DNA from: JBBIQH01 sp964475945
GTDB lineage: Archaea > Thermoproteota > Nitrososphaeria > Nitrososphaerales > Nitrosocaldaceae
Direction of reading: 5' to 3'
DNA: 46,427 nt
Assembly: GCA_964475945.1 (NCBI GenBank)
Contig: CAYYYF010000011.1
Span: forward strand, 1 to 46,427
The position numbers and the translations under genes were made by a program. This document shows, one piece after another, positions 25,954 through 34,908 of this stretch. Each line of letters starts with the position of its first letter. Positions within the stretch are counted from its first letter, which is position 1. Below the pieces are notes generated by a model. It had not been told where the DNA came from. It did not search any database and worked only from the letters and a program-made list of their open reading frames with translations.

Positions 25954-26448
25954 ATGAGAGTAAATCTTAAAGATGATGAGTATATAGTAGCCTCTCTGCC
26001 TAAAGTATGGATCAATGAGACTGGCTTACTTGGATTCTTGAAACGAAGTAAAGAGGGCATACTTACGTTAACAAACAAGAACCTTATATTTGTACCAAAA
26101 CGTGTATTAATAACAAAGGATGAGATAAGCAGCTTCATAGACTTCCAATGCAAGATAGTAAAGGCAACAAGGATAAAAGGATACTCAGAGAGGAAGCTTG
26201 ATGATGATATACTCAATAATCAAGATAGCATATTGATACCATTGAATGCAATAATAGAAGTCAAAGGAGTGAAATCTAGGAAGTCAAGCTTTCTAAGGGT
26301 TAGCTTTAAAGAAGATGATAGAAAGGTTAAGGCTTATGACTATGGTATAGCAAAGAGCATAACAAATTATCCAGTTAGACAGCCATTACTCTTCTATAAT
26401 ATAAGTTGGGAACCTTGGATAAGATTGATAAATGCTTATAAGGTGTAA
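25954..26448 (+). CDS. PH-like (GRAM-type) domain protein
   Basis: A protein of about 164 aa from ATG 25954 (TTG 25945 also possible). The first half reads like a bacterial/archaeal PH/GRAM beta barrel (DEYIVASLPKVWINETGLLG...GILTLTNKNLIFVPKR, then IIEVKGVKSRKSSFLRVSF). These barrels often bind membranes or proteins. The 3' end overlaps the convergent gene by 13 nt. No further family match. Confidence 0.5.
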   Translation: MRVNLKDDEYIVASLPKVWINETGLLGFLKRSKEGILTLTNKNLIFVPKRVLITKDEISSFIDFQCKIVKATRIKGYSERKLDDDILNNQDSILIPLNAIIEVKGVKSRKSSFLRVSFKEDDRKVKAYDYGIAKSITNYPVRQPLLFYNISWEPWIRLINAYKV

Positions 26449-26933
26449 GACCAATGTTTTAATGCCCTAGTAATTATACTGATATCATTATCCTTAATAG
26501 ATTCATTACTATATAGAGGTAAATCTTTGCTATCCAGAAATATAACATCTTTTATAACCTTCCTGTAGTTAAATATACTTATCTCATTTGATTTCTGCAA
26601 ATATAATGCTAGATCTATATATATCTTCTCATCATACTCTTCCTTTAATCTTTTATAATGATCAGACATGCTAATTAATTTAAAGAATACCCACGTATCT
26701 TGAAGTATCTCTGTTCTGCAGTACATTATGAACCCATAGTAACATCCTTCTCTCTTGATATCTATGAACCTAACCTTGATATCATTATCTGGCCACCATT
26801 TAATCACATTATCCCATGATTTTACTAACCTCTTCCTATCATCAAATAACAAGAGAATTCGAGGATACACATATCGAAAACTATAACCTAGACCGATGAA
26901 CCCATCAAACCATACAAAGCTATCAGTTGACAT
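26436..26933 (-). CDS. Hypothetical protein
   Basis: 165 aa, no TM segment, rich in aromatic residues (FVWFDGFIGLGYSFRYVYPRILLLF, VIKWWPDNDI) with alternating hydrophobic strands and charged helices. I do not recognise a family. Convergent with, and overlapping, the PH-like gene by 13 nt. Confidence 0.45.
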   Translation of the reverse strand: MSTDSFVWFDGFIGLGYSFRYVYPRILLLFDDRKRLVKSWDNVIKWWPDNDIKVRFIDIKREGCYYGFIMYCRTEILQDTWVFFKLISMSDHYKRLKEEYDEKIYIDLALYLQKSNEISIFNYRKVIKDVIFLDSKDLPLYSNESIKDNDISIITRALKHWSYTL

Positions 26934-27181
26934 GATATTGTTATTGTATAGCTTGTAATTAAAGATTAAATAGTATTCTTGTTAGTAAATGATGATGTAG
27001 GCAAGCATTAAACGGATGAGTTGAATCAAGGTATAAGCATCAGAGATTCAAGTAAAGGAATAGAAATATAGTTCTGACATTAATAAGGCTGCTTAGAATA
27101 TTCTACAATAGATCAGCAGATACATCAATAGCAATCCTTAATGTCTTCGTACTACTCTGTTAGAGTTATCTTGGCATCATC
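26934..27181. other. Gene-free stretch
   Basis: 248 bp without a convincing gene or RNA. A short open reading (about 20 codons near 27010-27075) and an ATGATGA at about 26989 resembling a C box were seen, but no D box follows; nothing further is supported. Confidence 0.4.
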
Positions 27182-27667
27182 TCATATATTAATTGGGTTC
27201 AAGTTCTCATCCAAGTAATCATTATCTGGACCACAGTAGATTACACTATGTTCAGGTGGTAGTGATTTGCCTGTCTCAGAGTCTGTAAGATTAGAGATAG
27301 CAACATCCCTTGCACTTAGTTGGATAAAAGAGATCCTATTCTTATCATCAATCCATATAAAGTATCCTCTAATCTCCTTTATGGGAAGACCTGTTACCTC
27401 ATCCTTCTCTTCCCTAAAGCTACGTAAGATTACTCCCATCCTCTTGCCTTCAAATAATGCCTTGCTAAAGAATAGTGGAAAATAGACTGACTGCTCCAAG
27501 TTGGTACCAAACATGAGTTTGTCATCTACCCTTTTTATATCCCATTGTGAGTACTTGGGTCCATCGTATGATTCCCAAGCAAAGGATATTATCCCTATAT
27601 TTATTATATGCTTATCAATCTCTTTAAGAAATCTTTCTATATCCTTTGGGCTAATACCTTTACGCAT
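27182..27667 (-). CDS. Hypothetical protein
   Basis: 161 aa, soluble, starting MRKGISPKDIERFLKEIDKHI (helix) followed by alternating beta strands (IGIISFAWESYDGPKYSQWDIKRV..., GVILRSFREEKDE) and ending with LDENLNPINI. No recognised domain. The palindrome at 27738-27761 lies upstream of its promoter area as well as that of the divergent gene at 27829. A TATA-like ATTTTAAAGC lies about 45 bp upstream on this strand. Confidence 0.45.
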   Translation of the reverse strand: MRKGISPKDIERFLKEIDKHIINIGIISFAWESYDGPKYSQWDIKRVDDKLMFGTNLEQSVYFPLFFSKALFEGKRMGVILRSFREEKDEVTGLPIKEIRGYFIWIDDKNRISFIQLSARDVAISNLTDSETGKSLPPEHSVIYCGPDNDYLDENLNPINI

Positions 27668-27737
27668 AATTAATTATTGCAAGCAGCGTTATTTGTAGAC
27701 TACGCTTTAAAATCTGGGTTGCTAAATCTCTAAGATT

Positions 27738-27761
27738 ATTTCATAATTCGAATTTTGAAAT
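27738..27761. promoter_or_regulatory. 24-bp palindrome, copy 1
   Basis: ATTTCATAATTCGAATTTTG followed by AAAT: one mismatch to the perfect palindrome seen in copy 3. It lies between two divergent genes (27667 leftward, 27829 rightward), 68-91 bp before the latter, upstream of its TATA (27796-27805). Confidence 0.65.
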
Positions 27762-27828
27762 TTGTAATGGTCTTTTGACCCTGCAAATAATTATAACTGA
27801 TAGAATACTTTATCTTTATACGTGAAGG

Positions 27829-28074
27829 ATGCAAGGTATGGTAAGCTGCTTCTTCTGTAGAAAGAGGATATGGTATAGGAGGGATATGAGCAACCCATTC
27901 GCAAGAAATAAAGAGCGTATACATGCATATGAGTGTACAAACTGTAAGGTTATCTTCATGGTTAAGAATGAGTCCAGTAGGAAGAGTAGAGGTACAAGGG
28001 AGTATTGGAAGGATAAGAGTATAGTTAGAGGTAAGGTAGTTAAAGTATTGGTCAAGGATGCCTCCGACGTTTAG
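27829..28074 (+). CDS. Zinc-ribbon small protein
   Basis: 81 aa. Cys pairs CFFC (residues 7-10) and CTNC (about 36-39) form a likely treble-clef/zinc-ribbon unit; the rest is basic (KSRGTREYWKDKSIVRGK). The start is ATG 27829 (ATG 27838 also possible). TATA-like ATACTTTATC is about 25 bp upstream. It is controlled, by position, by palindrome copy 1. Function unknown, possibly nucleic-acid binding. Confidence 0.6.
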   Translation: MQGMVSCFFCRKRIWYRRDMSNPFARNKERIHAYECTNCKVIFMVKNESSRKSRGTREYWKDKSIVRGKVVKVLVKDASDV

Positions 28075-28116
28075 AATCTAATGATGGATTGGAGAGCTTA
28101 TAAAAAACCTACATGA

Positions 28117-29416
28117 TTAGTTGAAGAAGAGTATCTTAACCAACGTTGCTACTATCATAACGGGCAAGAAGATTCTTACGATGTAAACCATAACAATAGG
28201 TACCTTTATCCTTGAGTTCATATTAACTTGTTCTACTATCCTCTTACCCTCTATCAGCCATGATAATACCACTGCCATGAGCGTTGCAGAGGCTGCTAAT
28301 GCTATTGTACCAAATACCCAATCGAATACATCAAGGAATGGTATGTTAGATATACTTAATCTTAATGGACTGTAGCTTAATGCAGATGGTATGCCTAGTA
28401 TAGATGCTATAATGGTAATTATTAGCACAGCCTTGTCTTTGCTTATATTAAATGCATCCTCCGCTGAGACTGGTATCTGAAGCATGGATATCGATGATGT
28501 TATCCCTGCTAGGAGTAGTAGGAGGAAGAACATAACCCCTATAATATGAGTACCCCAACCCTTGTATTATCTTAGGTATTGCTATGAATACAAATGCTGC
28601 CCTTGCATCTCCTCTATGCTCATATTATTTGCTAGAATCATGCTGAATACCATCAGCCCAGATAGGAATGCTACTAATAGCACAGATGATATTATTGCTA
28701 AGGATGTTGATATTATAGAGTATCTACTATCTTGCAGATAACTGCCATATGTTACAAGCACTCCCATGCCTATCGATAGTGAGAAGAATGCCTGACCAAA
28801 TGCTGCTGCCCATATGCTAGGCTCTAATATTATACTGCTATTCGGCTTTAAGTAAAAAGTCTATAACACTACCATCATCCATGCTCAAGCCTATAATAGT
28901 GAGTGGTATAAGCAATGCAAAGAGCATAAGCATTGCATATTGTTGAACCTCTCTACACCCTTCCTTATTCCACTCCTTACTGCATAGTTTATAGCAACTA
29001 TAGCAAAGATTGATACTATAGGATACCATGTATCTATGAAGGTAAAGTCTACATATGAACCTGTTATGCTCATGAAGAGGTAAGATAGGATCCACCCTAG
29101 CACTACCATGTAGTAACTTAGTATAACAACCACTATTGATATCATAAAGAGCACAAGAAACTTAAACCTAGACCTTATACTTGCCAATACAGATATTATT
29201 GAGGTTCTATAGAGCATACCTACTGCAAGCTCTAATACCATGAATGCAAGCCCGAATGTAAATATAACTATTATTTATACAAGAATGTGCCACCACCATT
29301 CATACTTGCAATATATGGGAAGCGCTATATGCTATCTATACCTACTACAGAGCCTATTGTGCTTAGAAAGAAGTCTAGATAGGAGCTCCATGACTCTCTC
29401 CTTAATATGCATGCTA
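28117..29416 (-). pseudogene. Decayed NSS-family (SNF) sodium-coupled symporter
   Basis: Several short frames reassemble into a sodium:neurotransmitter-symporter-type protein. N-terminus: RESWSSYLDFFLSTIGSVVG then a stop where the family has Trp (TGG to TAG at 29327-29325), then RFPYIASMNGGG. Next fragments contain VLELAVGML, ITGSYVDFTFIDTWYPIVSI, LTIIGLSMDDGSVIDF, GVLVTYGSYLQDSRYSI and the C-terminal FFLLLLLAGITSSISML. There are at least four frame breaks or stops, no complete product is possible, and no promoter is evident. The intact family would import amino acids or related solutes. Confidence 0.85.
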
Positions 29417-29638
29417 TGAGTATTAATTGATAAGAATATAAAGATAAAGATGAATTGTTAAAATGCTTAAATATATGACTAATAATACTAGATTATATGC
29501 TAATTACCTTATGGTATATAGGAGTTATAAATACTGCATATCAAAACATGAAATTCTATTCAAGACATGGTTTAGTATATAGACATACTATACATTGTTT
29601 ATCCTTCTATTTCACTATTTTTAAATAGGTGATTATCT

Positions 29639-30413
29639 ATGAAGTCTAATTTATTGCATTATATTAAATCATCTAAGATATTATTATTTGATACAAAGGG
29701 TTTAACATTAAAAGATGAGATTATATATCTAACTTTAATCCCTTTTATATTTAAATTTATAATCACATTCATAAATCACCATTCTAGTGTACATACTCAT
29801 CACCTAGATGTAAGATTCCCTTGTAAAATAAAATTTAATAATGTAACACATACTAAAACAATACACTGCCTATAATTTTACTCATTTAAATGAAAAGTAT
29901 GAATTAGATAATTGGTTTATCCCAAATGCTAAGGGTATAGTGGTTGATATAGGAGCTAATTATGGAGTATATACTATAATAGCAGCAAAGCAAGCAGATA
30001 CGATAATTGCTATAGAACCTAATAATGAAATATTGGACATTTTAAAGACAAATATTGAGATTAATTGCAAAAATAATAATGTAACACCTATAAAGAAAGC
30101 TGTTGGTAACGTTAAACGTAAGATAATGTTAAAGACTCCTCGAGTAGGTAATGCTCGGGTAGTAGCTCATACATCAATTAATCCATTTATAAGTGTTCAT
30201 GAGTATGATGGGTATATAGAAGAAGAGGTTGAGATGGATACATTAAATAATATAATGAATCAGTTAGGAATAAAGCATGTAGATTTTATGAAAGTAGATA
30301 TAGAAGGTCTTGCCAATACAAAGTATCTTATGATAGAGAGATTAAAAGATGAGGAATTAATTGTAGATAGGTTACAGAGACTTGATTTAAACTGGTTGAT
30401 GAGTCATCCATGA
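29639..30413 (+). pseudogene. Broken FkbM-family methyltransferase
   Basis: A frameshift near 29845-29880 separates an N-terminal part (29639-29875 frame) from the SAM-binding part, whose reading continues upstream as HLNEKYELDNWFIPNAKGIVVDIGANYGVY (AdoMet motif I) with AIEPNNEI and FMKVDIEG. After DIEG the usual C-terminus is replaced by unrelated sequence ending at 30413. FkbM enzymes O-methylate sugars or lipids; this copy is probably dead. It lies next to the NSS pseudogene in a decaying stretch. Confidence 0.7.
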
Positions 30414-30512
30414 ATCTTTTTTTTTAATAAATACTAGTATAAAGAAAATAAGTAAATAATTAACTTGACATATTAAATCGTAAATTAACTAATTACTCAT
30501 AGATAACCCAGA

Positions 30513-31319
30513 CTACTCTATAAGACCTAACTTAACAACCTCTATACCCTTCCTTGTTAGAGCATCTGCCAATCTATTCATACCTAGAGAGTCTCCTGCA
30601 AGATGCCCAAGTATAACTAGATTGCCATTAAGGTTACTAGCCTTTATCCTAGCAAGGTCCTCTGGGCTTATATGCAGATATATGACAGTATCATAACCAT
30701 TCTCAAAGTATGCCTTTGCTACACTATACCCTCCATTTGTACCAGCAGCAACAACAAGCATATACCTGCTAACCTTAGCATCCTCATTACCATACACTAC
30801 CCTAACCCTAGTATCTGTATGCTTGAACTCATCTATCTGCTCTACACTTGCTACTATATCCTTAACCCTATCTATCCTTGATGAGTTTAACCTTGCGAGT
30901 ATCTCTTGCCTCATAAGCTCATCACATGGGAGATGTATGTTAAGCAAAGGCATCTTAACCTTCTCTGCGTATGATACAACATGAGAGTATATTGATGTAT
31001 GAGCCCTTAACTCAACCCTCTCCTTTAATTCCTTTACAGCTTCAATAGCAATCCCTCTATCTATACCAGCATTAAGCATGAACTCTATATGCCTATCAAG
31101 CACCTTATAGAAGTTTATGTATGCTCTCCCGATCGGATGATGGGTTATTACCGCATCACACCCTAACTCCCTAGCAATGCTTATAGTTGCCTGCTCTACA
31201 TCTATACACATCAGTACCTTCCTTATATCCTTGCCATAAACATGTATTGCACTATCTGCAGGTATGCTATCCATCTCTGCTAAGTTTAGTGCAATCTGCA
31301 TTATCTCCTGCGCATCCAT
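30513..31319 (-). CDS. Nif3-like (DUF34/GTP cyclohydrolase I type 2-like) protein
   Basis: A dinuclear-metal-binding NIF3 homologue: CDAVITHHPIGRAYINFYKVLDRHI (the HHP ligands), LRAHTSIYSH and the C-terminal VILGHLAGDSLGMNRLA. Role unclear across life; roles in metal or cofactor chemistry have been proposed. ATG 31319 (268 aa) is favoured over ATG 31337 because TTTATAAA is centred 26 bp before 31319 and would overlap the upstream ATG. Confidence 0.88.
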   Translation of the reverse strand: MDAQEIMQIALNLAEMDSIPADSAIHVYGKDIRKVLMCIDVEQATISIARELGCDAVITHHPIGRAYINFYKVLDRHIEFMLNAGIDRGIAIEAVKELKERVELRAHTSIYSHVVSYAEKVKMPLLNIHLPCDELMRQEILARLNSSRIDRVKDIVASVEQIDEFKHTDTRVRVVYGNEDAKVSRYMLVVAAGTNGGYSVAKAYFENGYDTVIYLHISPEDLARIKASNLNGNLVILGHLAGDSLGMNRLADALTRKGIEVVKLGLIE

Positions 31320-31408
31320 ATCTATGCTTAACTGCATATATTTATAAACTTATGATTCATAGAAGTATTATAATTAAATTAATTAAGCGGCAGCAGATAT
31401 AAACTTGC

Positions 31409-31849
31409 ATGAGTCACGAGTATAGAGAGCGTATATATATAGTAAAGGATATAATACTTAAATTGGTAGAGTATGGGGAGTTAAGCCAGACTGCACTTAT
31501 AAGTTACTGTGGTCTTAATCTTAGAAAGCATAAGCATATACTAGATAGTATGGAGAGTAAAGGTCTGATAGCAAGAGAGGAAGCGCATCAAGGTAATAAA
31601 AAGGTAACCAAGTACAAGGTTACACCAAAGGGGTTGGAGTTCTGTAGAATAATAGTGGAGCCATATGAAGAGCTATTCCCTCGTAGAGGTTATACTAGCA
31701 GGAAGGATGATACTATAAACAAGCCTGTTAGTAAGGGAGATGGTAATGATGAGAATGCAATTAATAATATGCTACTGCTGTTAGTGATAACTTGTATTAG
31801 GTTAACAACGTTAACTATATGTTATATTGCAAGGGGTGTGATTATATAA
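31409..31849 (+). CDS. Winged-helix regulator
   Basis: A 146-aa archaeal wHTH (HTH_45-like) protein: ILKLVEYGELSQTALISYCGLNLRKHKHILDSMESKGLIAREE, then a beta wing (KKVTKYKVTPKGLEF). A linker and a hydrophobic C-terminus (NMLLLLVITCIRLTTLTICYIARGVII) suggest membrane attachment, unusual for this family. It is followed 1 nt after its stop by the next gene, so they are coupled. A TATA-like ATTAAATTAATTAAG is about 27 bp upstream. Confidence 0.75.
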   Translation: MSHEYRERIYIVKDIILKLVEYGELSQTALISYCGLNLRKHKHILDSMESKGLIAREEAHQGNKKVTKYKVTPKGLEFCRIIVEPYEELFPRRGYTSRKDDTINKPVSKGDGNDENAINNMLLLLVITCIRLTTLTICYIARGVII

Positions 31850-31850
31850 C

Positions 31851-32231
31851 ATGAGCAATAATAAAAAGAAAGATAACATATTTGAGATACTTGATGATAT
31901 AATATATCATCTTAATGCAAGTAAAAGGATATTCTCTATACTTATACTAACAGCCTTCATATTAGCGCCTATAACATTGATCCTTGCTGGGATAATAGCA
32001 GGACACCCTAAATTACTATTCTTTATAATCAATAGGGAGCCAGAGGTTGCATTCATAGTTATCCTTCATATAATAGCAACAATAATGCTATCCATTCTAT
32101 GGTTAGCCATAGGTATAAAGGAGTATACCTTCTTTAATAGATGGGAGGAGAGGTTCAAGAGGTTCATAGAGAAGAAGGAGAAGATTGATAAAGAGTTACT
32201 TGAGGGTGATGATAGCAGTAAGGATGGTTAA
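31851..32231 (+). CDS. Two-TM membrane protein
   Basis: 126 aa with an Asn/Lys-rich start, two TM helices (ILILTAFILAPITLILAGIIAG and VAFIVILHIIATIMLSILWLAIGI) and a charged C-terminal helix (NRWEERFKRFIEKKEKIDKELLE). It overlaps the 3' end of the convergent M20 gene by 4 nt. Function unknown; it is likely the partner of the preceding winged-helix protein. Confidence 0.65.
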   Translation: MSNNKKKDNIFEILDDIIYHLNASKRIFSILILTAFILAPITLILAGIIAGHPKLLFFIINREPEVAFIVILHIIATIMLSILWLAIGIKEYTFFNRWEERFKRFIEKKEKIDKELLEGDDSSKDG

Positions 32232-33388
32232 AGCCTTGTTAGTGTAAGCGCTAGTGCATAAGCCTCTTCCTTTAACTCTTTTATGCTTATATGCTCATCT
32301 ACAGCATGTGCTTGCTCAAGTGAACCTGCGCCCCATACTATACCCTCTATACCTTCCCTAACAAGATACTCGTTATCAGTCGATGCTGGAAAGCAGGAAT
32401 AGCATGTATCTATCCCTAACTCTAGGGATGAGTTGTATAACTCCCTTGCTATATATGAGTCCTTATCTATACATACACTATCCCTCTCTGCTATTATATC
32501 TAAAGTGTAATCCAAGGATAGCGAATCCAGAAGTGCTTCTATCTCACCCTTTACATATCCACTATCCTCCTTTATACTTAACCTTCTATCTATAACCAGT
32601 TCACACTCATCTGGTATAACATTCTCCTTTATACCCCCTTTAATCATAGTTACAGAACATCTAGGCACGCATTGCTCATACATCCTTAACCTTAATGCCC
32701 TTGCATAACTGCTTAATGCATCTATAGCCTCTACTGTATCTACTATAGCATTCCTACCATGCTCTGGTAATGATGCATGTGTTGCCTTTCCCTTAACCTT
32801 AACCCTAAGCCATAATGCCCCTTGCTGCATATGACATATCCTTAACGCTGTAGGCTCTAGCACTAACCCATACCTAGCCTTTAGACCTAGCCTCTTAAGG
32901 TAAGCAAGTATAGCCTCTGTGCCACCCTCAGCCCTCTCCTCACCTATAGCAAAGGTTAATGCTATACCCTTACCTGCTTGATACCCTTGCAGCACATTGA
33001 TTATATGCATCATAACAGCTAGATTAGACTTCATATCAACCGAACCTCTACCATAGAGGTAGCCATCCTTTATGATAGCAGAGAATGGATCGTTATGCCA
33101 TGCACTACAATCCCCCTCTGGTACAGTATCAATATGGCCATTGAGTATTACCCTTACCTCATCTACATCAGGGTACATAACCACTTGGGGTCTATGCTCA
33201 AAGGGCTCATGTAAGAGCACTATCCTGTAAAGGGGCTCATACATCTCTTTAAGCCTTGTGTATATGTACTCAGCACAGCTCCTCTCCTCTCCAGGGGGAT
33301 TCCTACTAGGTATGCCTATCAGATCCTTAGCAGTATCAAGTATCTTATCAAACTCCTTATCTACCCTTTCCTTTACACTAGCAAGCAT
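32228..33388 (-). CDS. M20 family amidohydrolase (ArgE/DapE-like)
   Basis: A 386-aa dinuclear zinc peptidase. Zinc/catalytic motifs are VILNGHIDTVPEGD, GYLYGRGSVDMKSNLAVM, AIGEERAEGGTEAI (catalytic EE) and EPTALRICHMQQG, with a C-terminal His in QAHAVDEHIS. Candidate substrates are N-acetylated or N-succinylated amino acids (acetylornithine, succinyl-diaminopimelate); position alone does not settle which. A TATA-like box overlaps the region shared with the divergent HIT gene. Confidence 0.9.
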   Translation of the reverse strand: MLASVKERVDKEFDKILDTAKDLIGIPSRNPPGEERSCAEYIYTRLKEMYEPLYRIVLLHEPFEHRPQVVMYPDVDEVRVILNGHIDTVPEGDCSAWHNDPFSAIIKDGYLYGRGSVDMKSNLAVMMHIINVLQGYQAGKGIALTFAIGEERAEGGTEAILAYLKRLGLKARYGLVLEPTALRICHMQQGALWLRVKVKGKATHASLPEHGRNAIVDTVEAIDALSSYARALRLRMYEQCVPRCSVTMIKGGIKENVIPDECELVIDRRLSIKEDSGYVKGEIEALLDSLSLDYTLDIIAERDSVCIDKDSYIARELYNSSLELGIDTCYSCFPASTDNEYLVREGIEGIVWGAGSLEQAHAVDEHISIKELKEEAYALALTLTRL

Positions 33389-33425
33389 ATGAAATGAATT
33401 TATGGTAGCAGCGTATATTTAAATT

Positions 33426-33941
33426 ATGGAGAGGCTATGGGCTCCATGGAGGATAGAGTATTTAGAGAAGCAGGGTAATGAGGATGGATGCATATTCTGT
33501 AAGAAGCCTAATGAGAATGATGATAGGAAGAACCTAATAGTTATGAGAGGTAGGCATGTATTTGTAATATTAAATGCTTATCCATACACGAATGGGCATC
33601 TCATGGTTACACCATATAGGCATGTTGCTACACTGCTTGATATGGATGAAGGAGAATGTCAAGATATGCTCAAGTATCTAAATCTAGCGATGGTACTACT
33701 CAAGGATGCATTAAGATCAGAGGGTTTTAACATAGGTGCAAATATAGGCAAGGTTGCTGGAGCGGGTATAGCGGATCACTTCCATATGCATATAGTACCT
33801 CGATGGAGTGGTGATACCAACTTCATGCCTGTTCTAGTCGATACAAGGATAATACCAGAGTATCTAGAGCATACATATGAGAGGTTACTATCTAGATTGC
33901 CAGAGGAGGAGAAGAGTAAACTCCTGCTTAAGAGAGTGTAA
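33426..33941 (+). CDS. HIT-family nucleotide hydrolase/transferase
   Basis: A 171-aa histidine-triad protein: GCIFCKKPNENDDRKNLIVMRG, NAYPYTNGHLMVTPYRHVATL and the triad HFHMHIVPRW. The FCKK-type Cys pair (GCIFC) and length match the archaeal/bacterial Ap4A phosphorylase-like HIT branch. It acts on dinucleotides or adenylylated compounds. Confidence 0.93.
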   Translation: MERLWAPWRIEYLEKQGNEDGCIFCKKPNENDDRKNLIVMRGRHVFVILNAYPYTNGHLMVTPYRHVATLLDMDEGECQDMLKYLNLAMVLLKDALRSEGFNIGANIGKVAGAGIADHFHMHIVPRWSGDTNFMPVLVDTRIIPEYLEHTYERLLSRLPEEEKSKLLLKRV

Positions 33942-33965
33942 TTTAATTTAATTTAATTTTAGCCT

Positions 33966-34036
33966 CTGTAACATACATACCTATCTGCTTTTTATAATGC
34001 GACAGATCCAAGTAAATGGTGGTATGTATGTTATAG
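33966..34036. repeat. 71-bp imperfect inverted repeat
   Basis: CTGTAACATACATACC at the left and GGTATGTATGTTATAG at the right match in 15 of 16 positions. An inner ATCTG/CAGAT pair makes a second short stem. A TATA-like CTTTTTATAATG is in the loop. It lies in a gene-free 217-bp stretch between the HIT and HEPN genes. The strand is undecided; it could be a cruciform, an RNA hairpin or a MITE-like remnant. Confidence 0.55.
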
Positions 34037-34158
34037 AGTATAAATAATAAGTAAAAGAGCCCCATTCTTTGCTCAAACCTTTACTATTCATATGTTATAA
34101 TATGCATACCCAATAGCATTATACTAAACTTTATCATAAAGGATAATATCTACTTGTT

Positions 34159-34544
34159 ATGGAGAGGAGTAGAGATTGGATTAGGCAGGCTGAGCATGAT
34201 CTTATAAAGGGTGATATGCAAGCAGGGTTCTATGATTGGGCATGCTTCTCTGCGCAGCAAGCAGCAGGAAAGGCAGTTAAGGCAGCATTCTACAGGATGA
34301 ATGCTGAAGCATGGGGCACTCAGTTGCTGATCTGCTTAATGAACTATCTAATACTTATGAAGTATCTCAAGAGCTTGTTAACTATGCTTTAGAGCTTGAT
34401 AAGGTATATATACCAACAAGGTATCCAAATGCGCATCCTTCCGGCTCGCCTAGGGATAGATACACTAAAGAGGAGGCTAGCAGATTAATATATTATGCAG
34501 AGGAGATCATCAACTTCTGTAAAGGTATTCTATCCAAGGCTTGA
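34159..34544 (+). pseudogene. HEPN domain protein, frameshifted (copy 1)
   Basis: A one-base loss in a GGGG run near 34310-34314 splits the protein. The first part reads RSRDWIRQAEHDLIKGDMQAGFYDWACFSAQQAAGKAVKAAFYRMNAEAWG; the rest continues in another frame as HSVADLLNELSNTYE...YIPTRYPNAHPSGSPRDRYTKEE...AEEIINFCKGIL. With five Gs the product is a full PF05168-type HEPN of about 128 aa, including an R-x4-H motif (RYPNAH). It is paired with the MNT gene that overlaps it. Sequencing error cannot be excluded. Confidence 0.75.
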
Positions 34545-34842
34545 TAGGGATAAGGTAGTAGAGATAATAAAGGCAAGACTTGAGGTCTTGAAGGAAGAGT
34601 TACCATTAAGGCTTGTTGTATTATTTGGCTCATATGCTAAGGGAAACTATACAGTTACTAGTGATATAGATCTGCTTATAGTGCATGATAATACCAGCAA
34701 GGATGTATATACTCTAGTAAAGAAAGTAATAAACCTGTATGGTCTTGAACCTCATACCTACTCATATGAGGATTACAGGAGTATGAAGGATACTATAGAT
34801 AGGATGGTTAAGGATGGCATAATGCTATATAACGAACTTTAA
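34495..34842 (+). CDS. MNT nucleotidyltransferase (copy 1 antitoxin)
   Basis: A 115-aa minimal nucleotidyltransferase, the partner of HEPN toxins. The catalytic signature G-S-x10-D-x-D is intact (FGSYAKGNYTVTSDIDLLI). MntA-type proteins are known to AMPylate HEPN toxins. It overlaps the HEPN frame by 50 nt. HEPN-first order is opposite to copy 2. Palindrome copy 2 lies 6 bp after its stop. Confidence 0.85.
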   Translation: MQRRSSTSVKVFYPRLDRDKVVEIIKARLEVLKEELPLRLVVLFGSYAKGNYTVTSDIDLLIVHDNTSKDVYTLVKKVINLYGLEPHTYSYEDYRSMKDTIDRMVKDGIMLYNEL

Positions 34843-34847
34843 ATCTT

Positions 34848-34871
34848 ATTTCATAATTCGAATTTTGAAAT
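34848..34871. promoter_or_regulatory. 24-bp palindrome, copy 2
   Basis: Same bases as copy 1. It sits directly upstream of the TATA (TTTTTAAATATAT, 34878-34889) of the radical SAM gene at 34909, ending 38 bp before the ATG, a classic activator-side position. Confidence 0.65.
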
Positions 34872-34908
34872 ATTCAATTTTTAAATATATCTATACAGTA
34901 ATGCACCT

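Noticed and set aside
26989..27010. C box-like ATGATGA suggesting a C/D sRNA
   Set aside because: No matching D box (CTGA) or guide spacing follows.
33940..33960. TAATT tandem run after the HIT gene
   Set aside because: Low-complexity AT run, probably just a transcription end.
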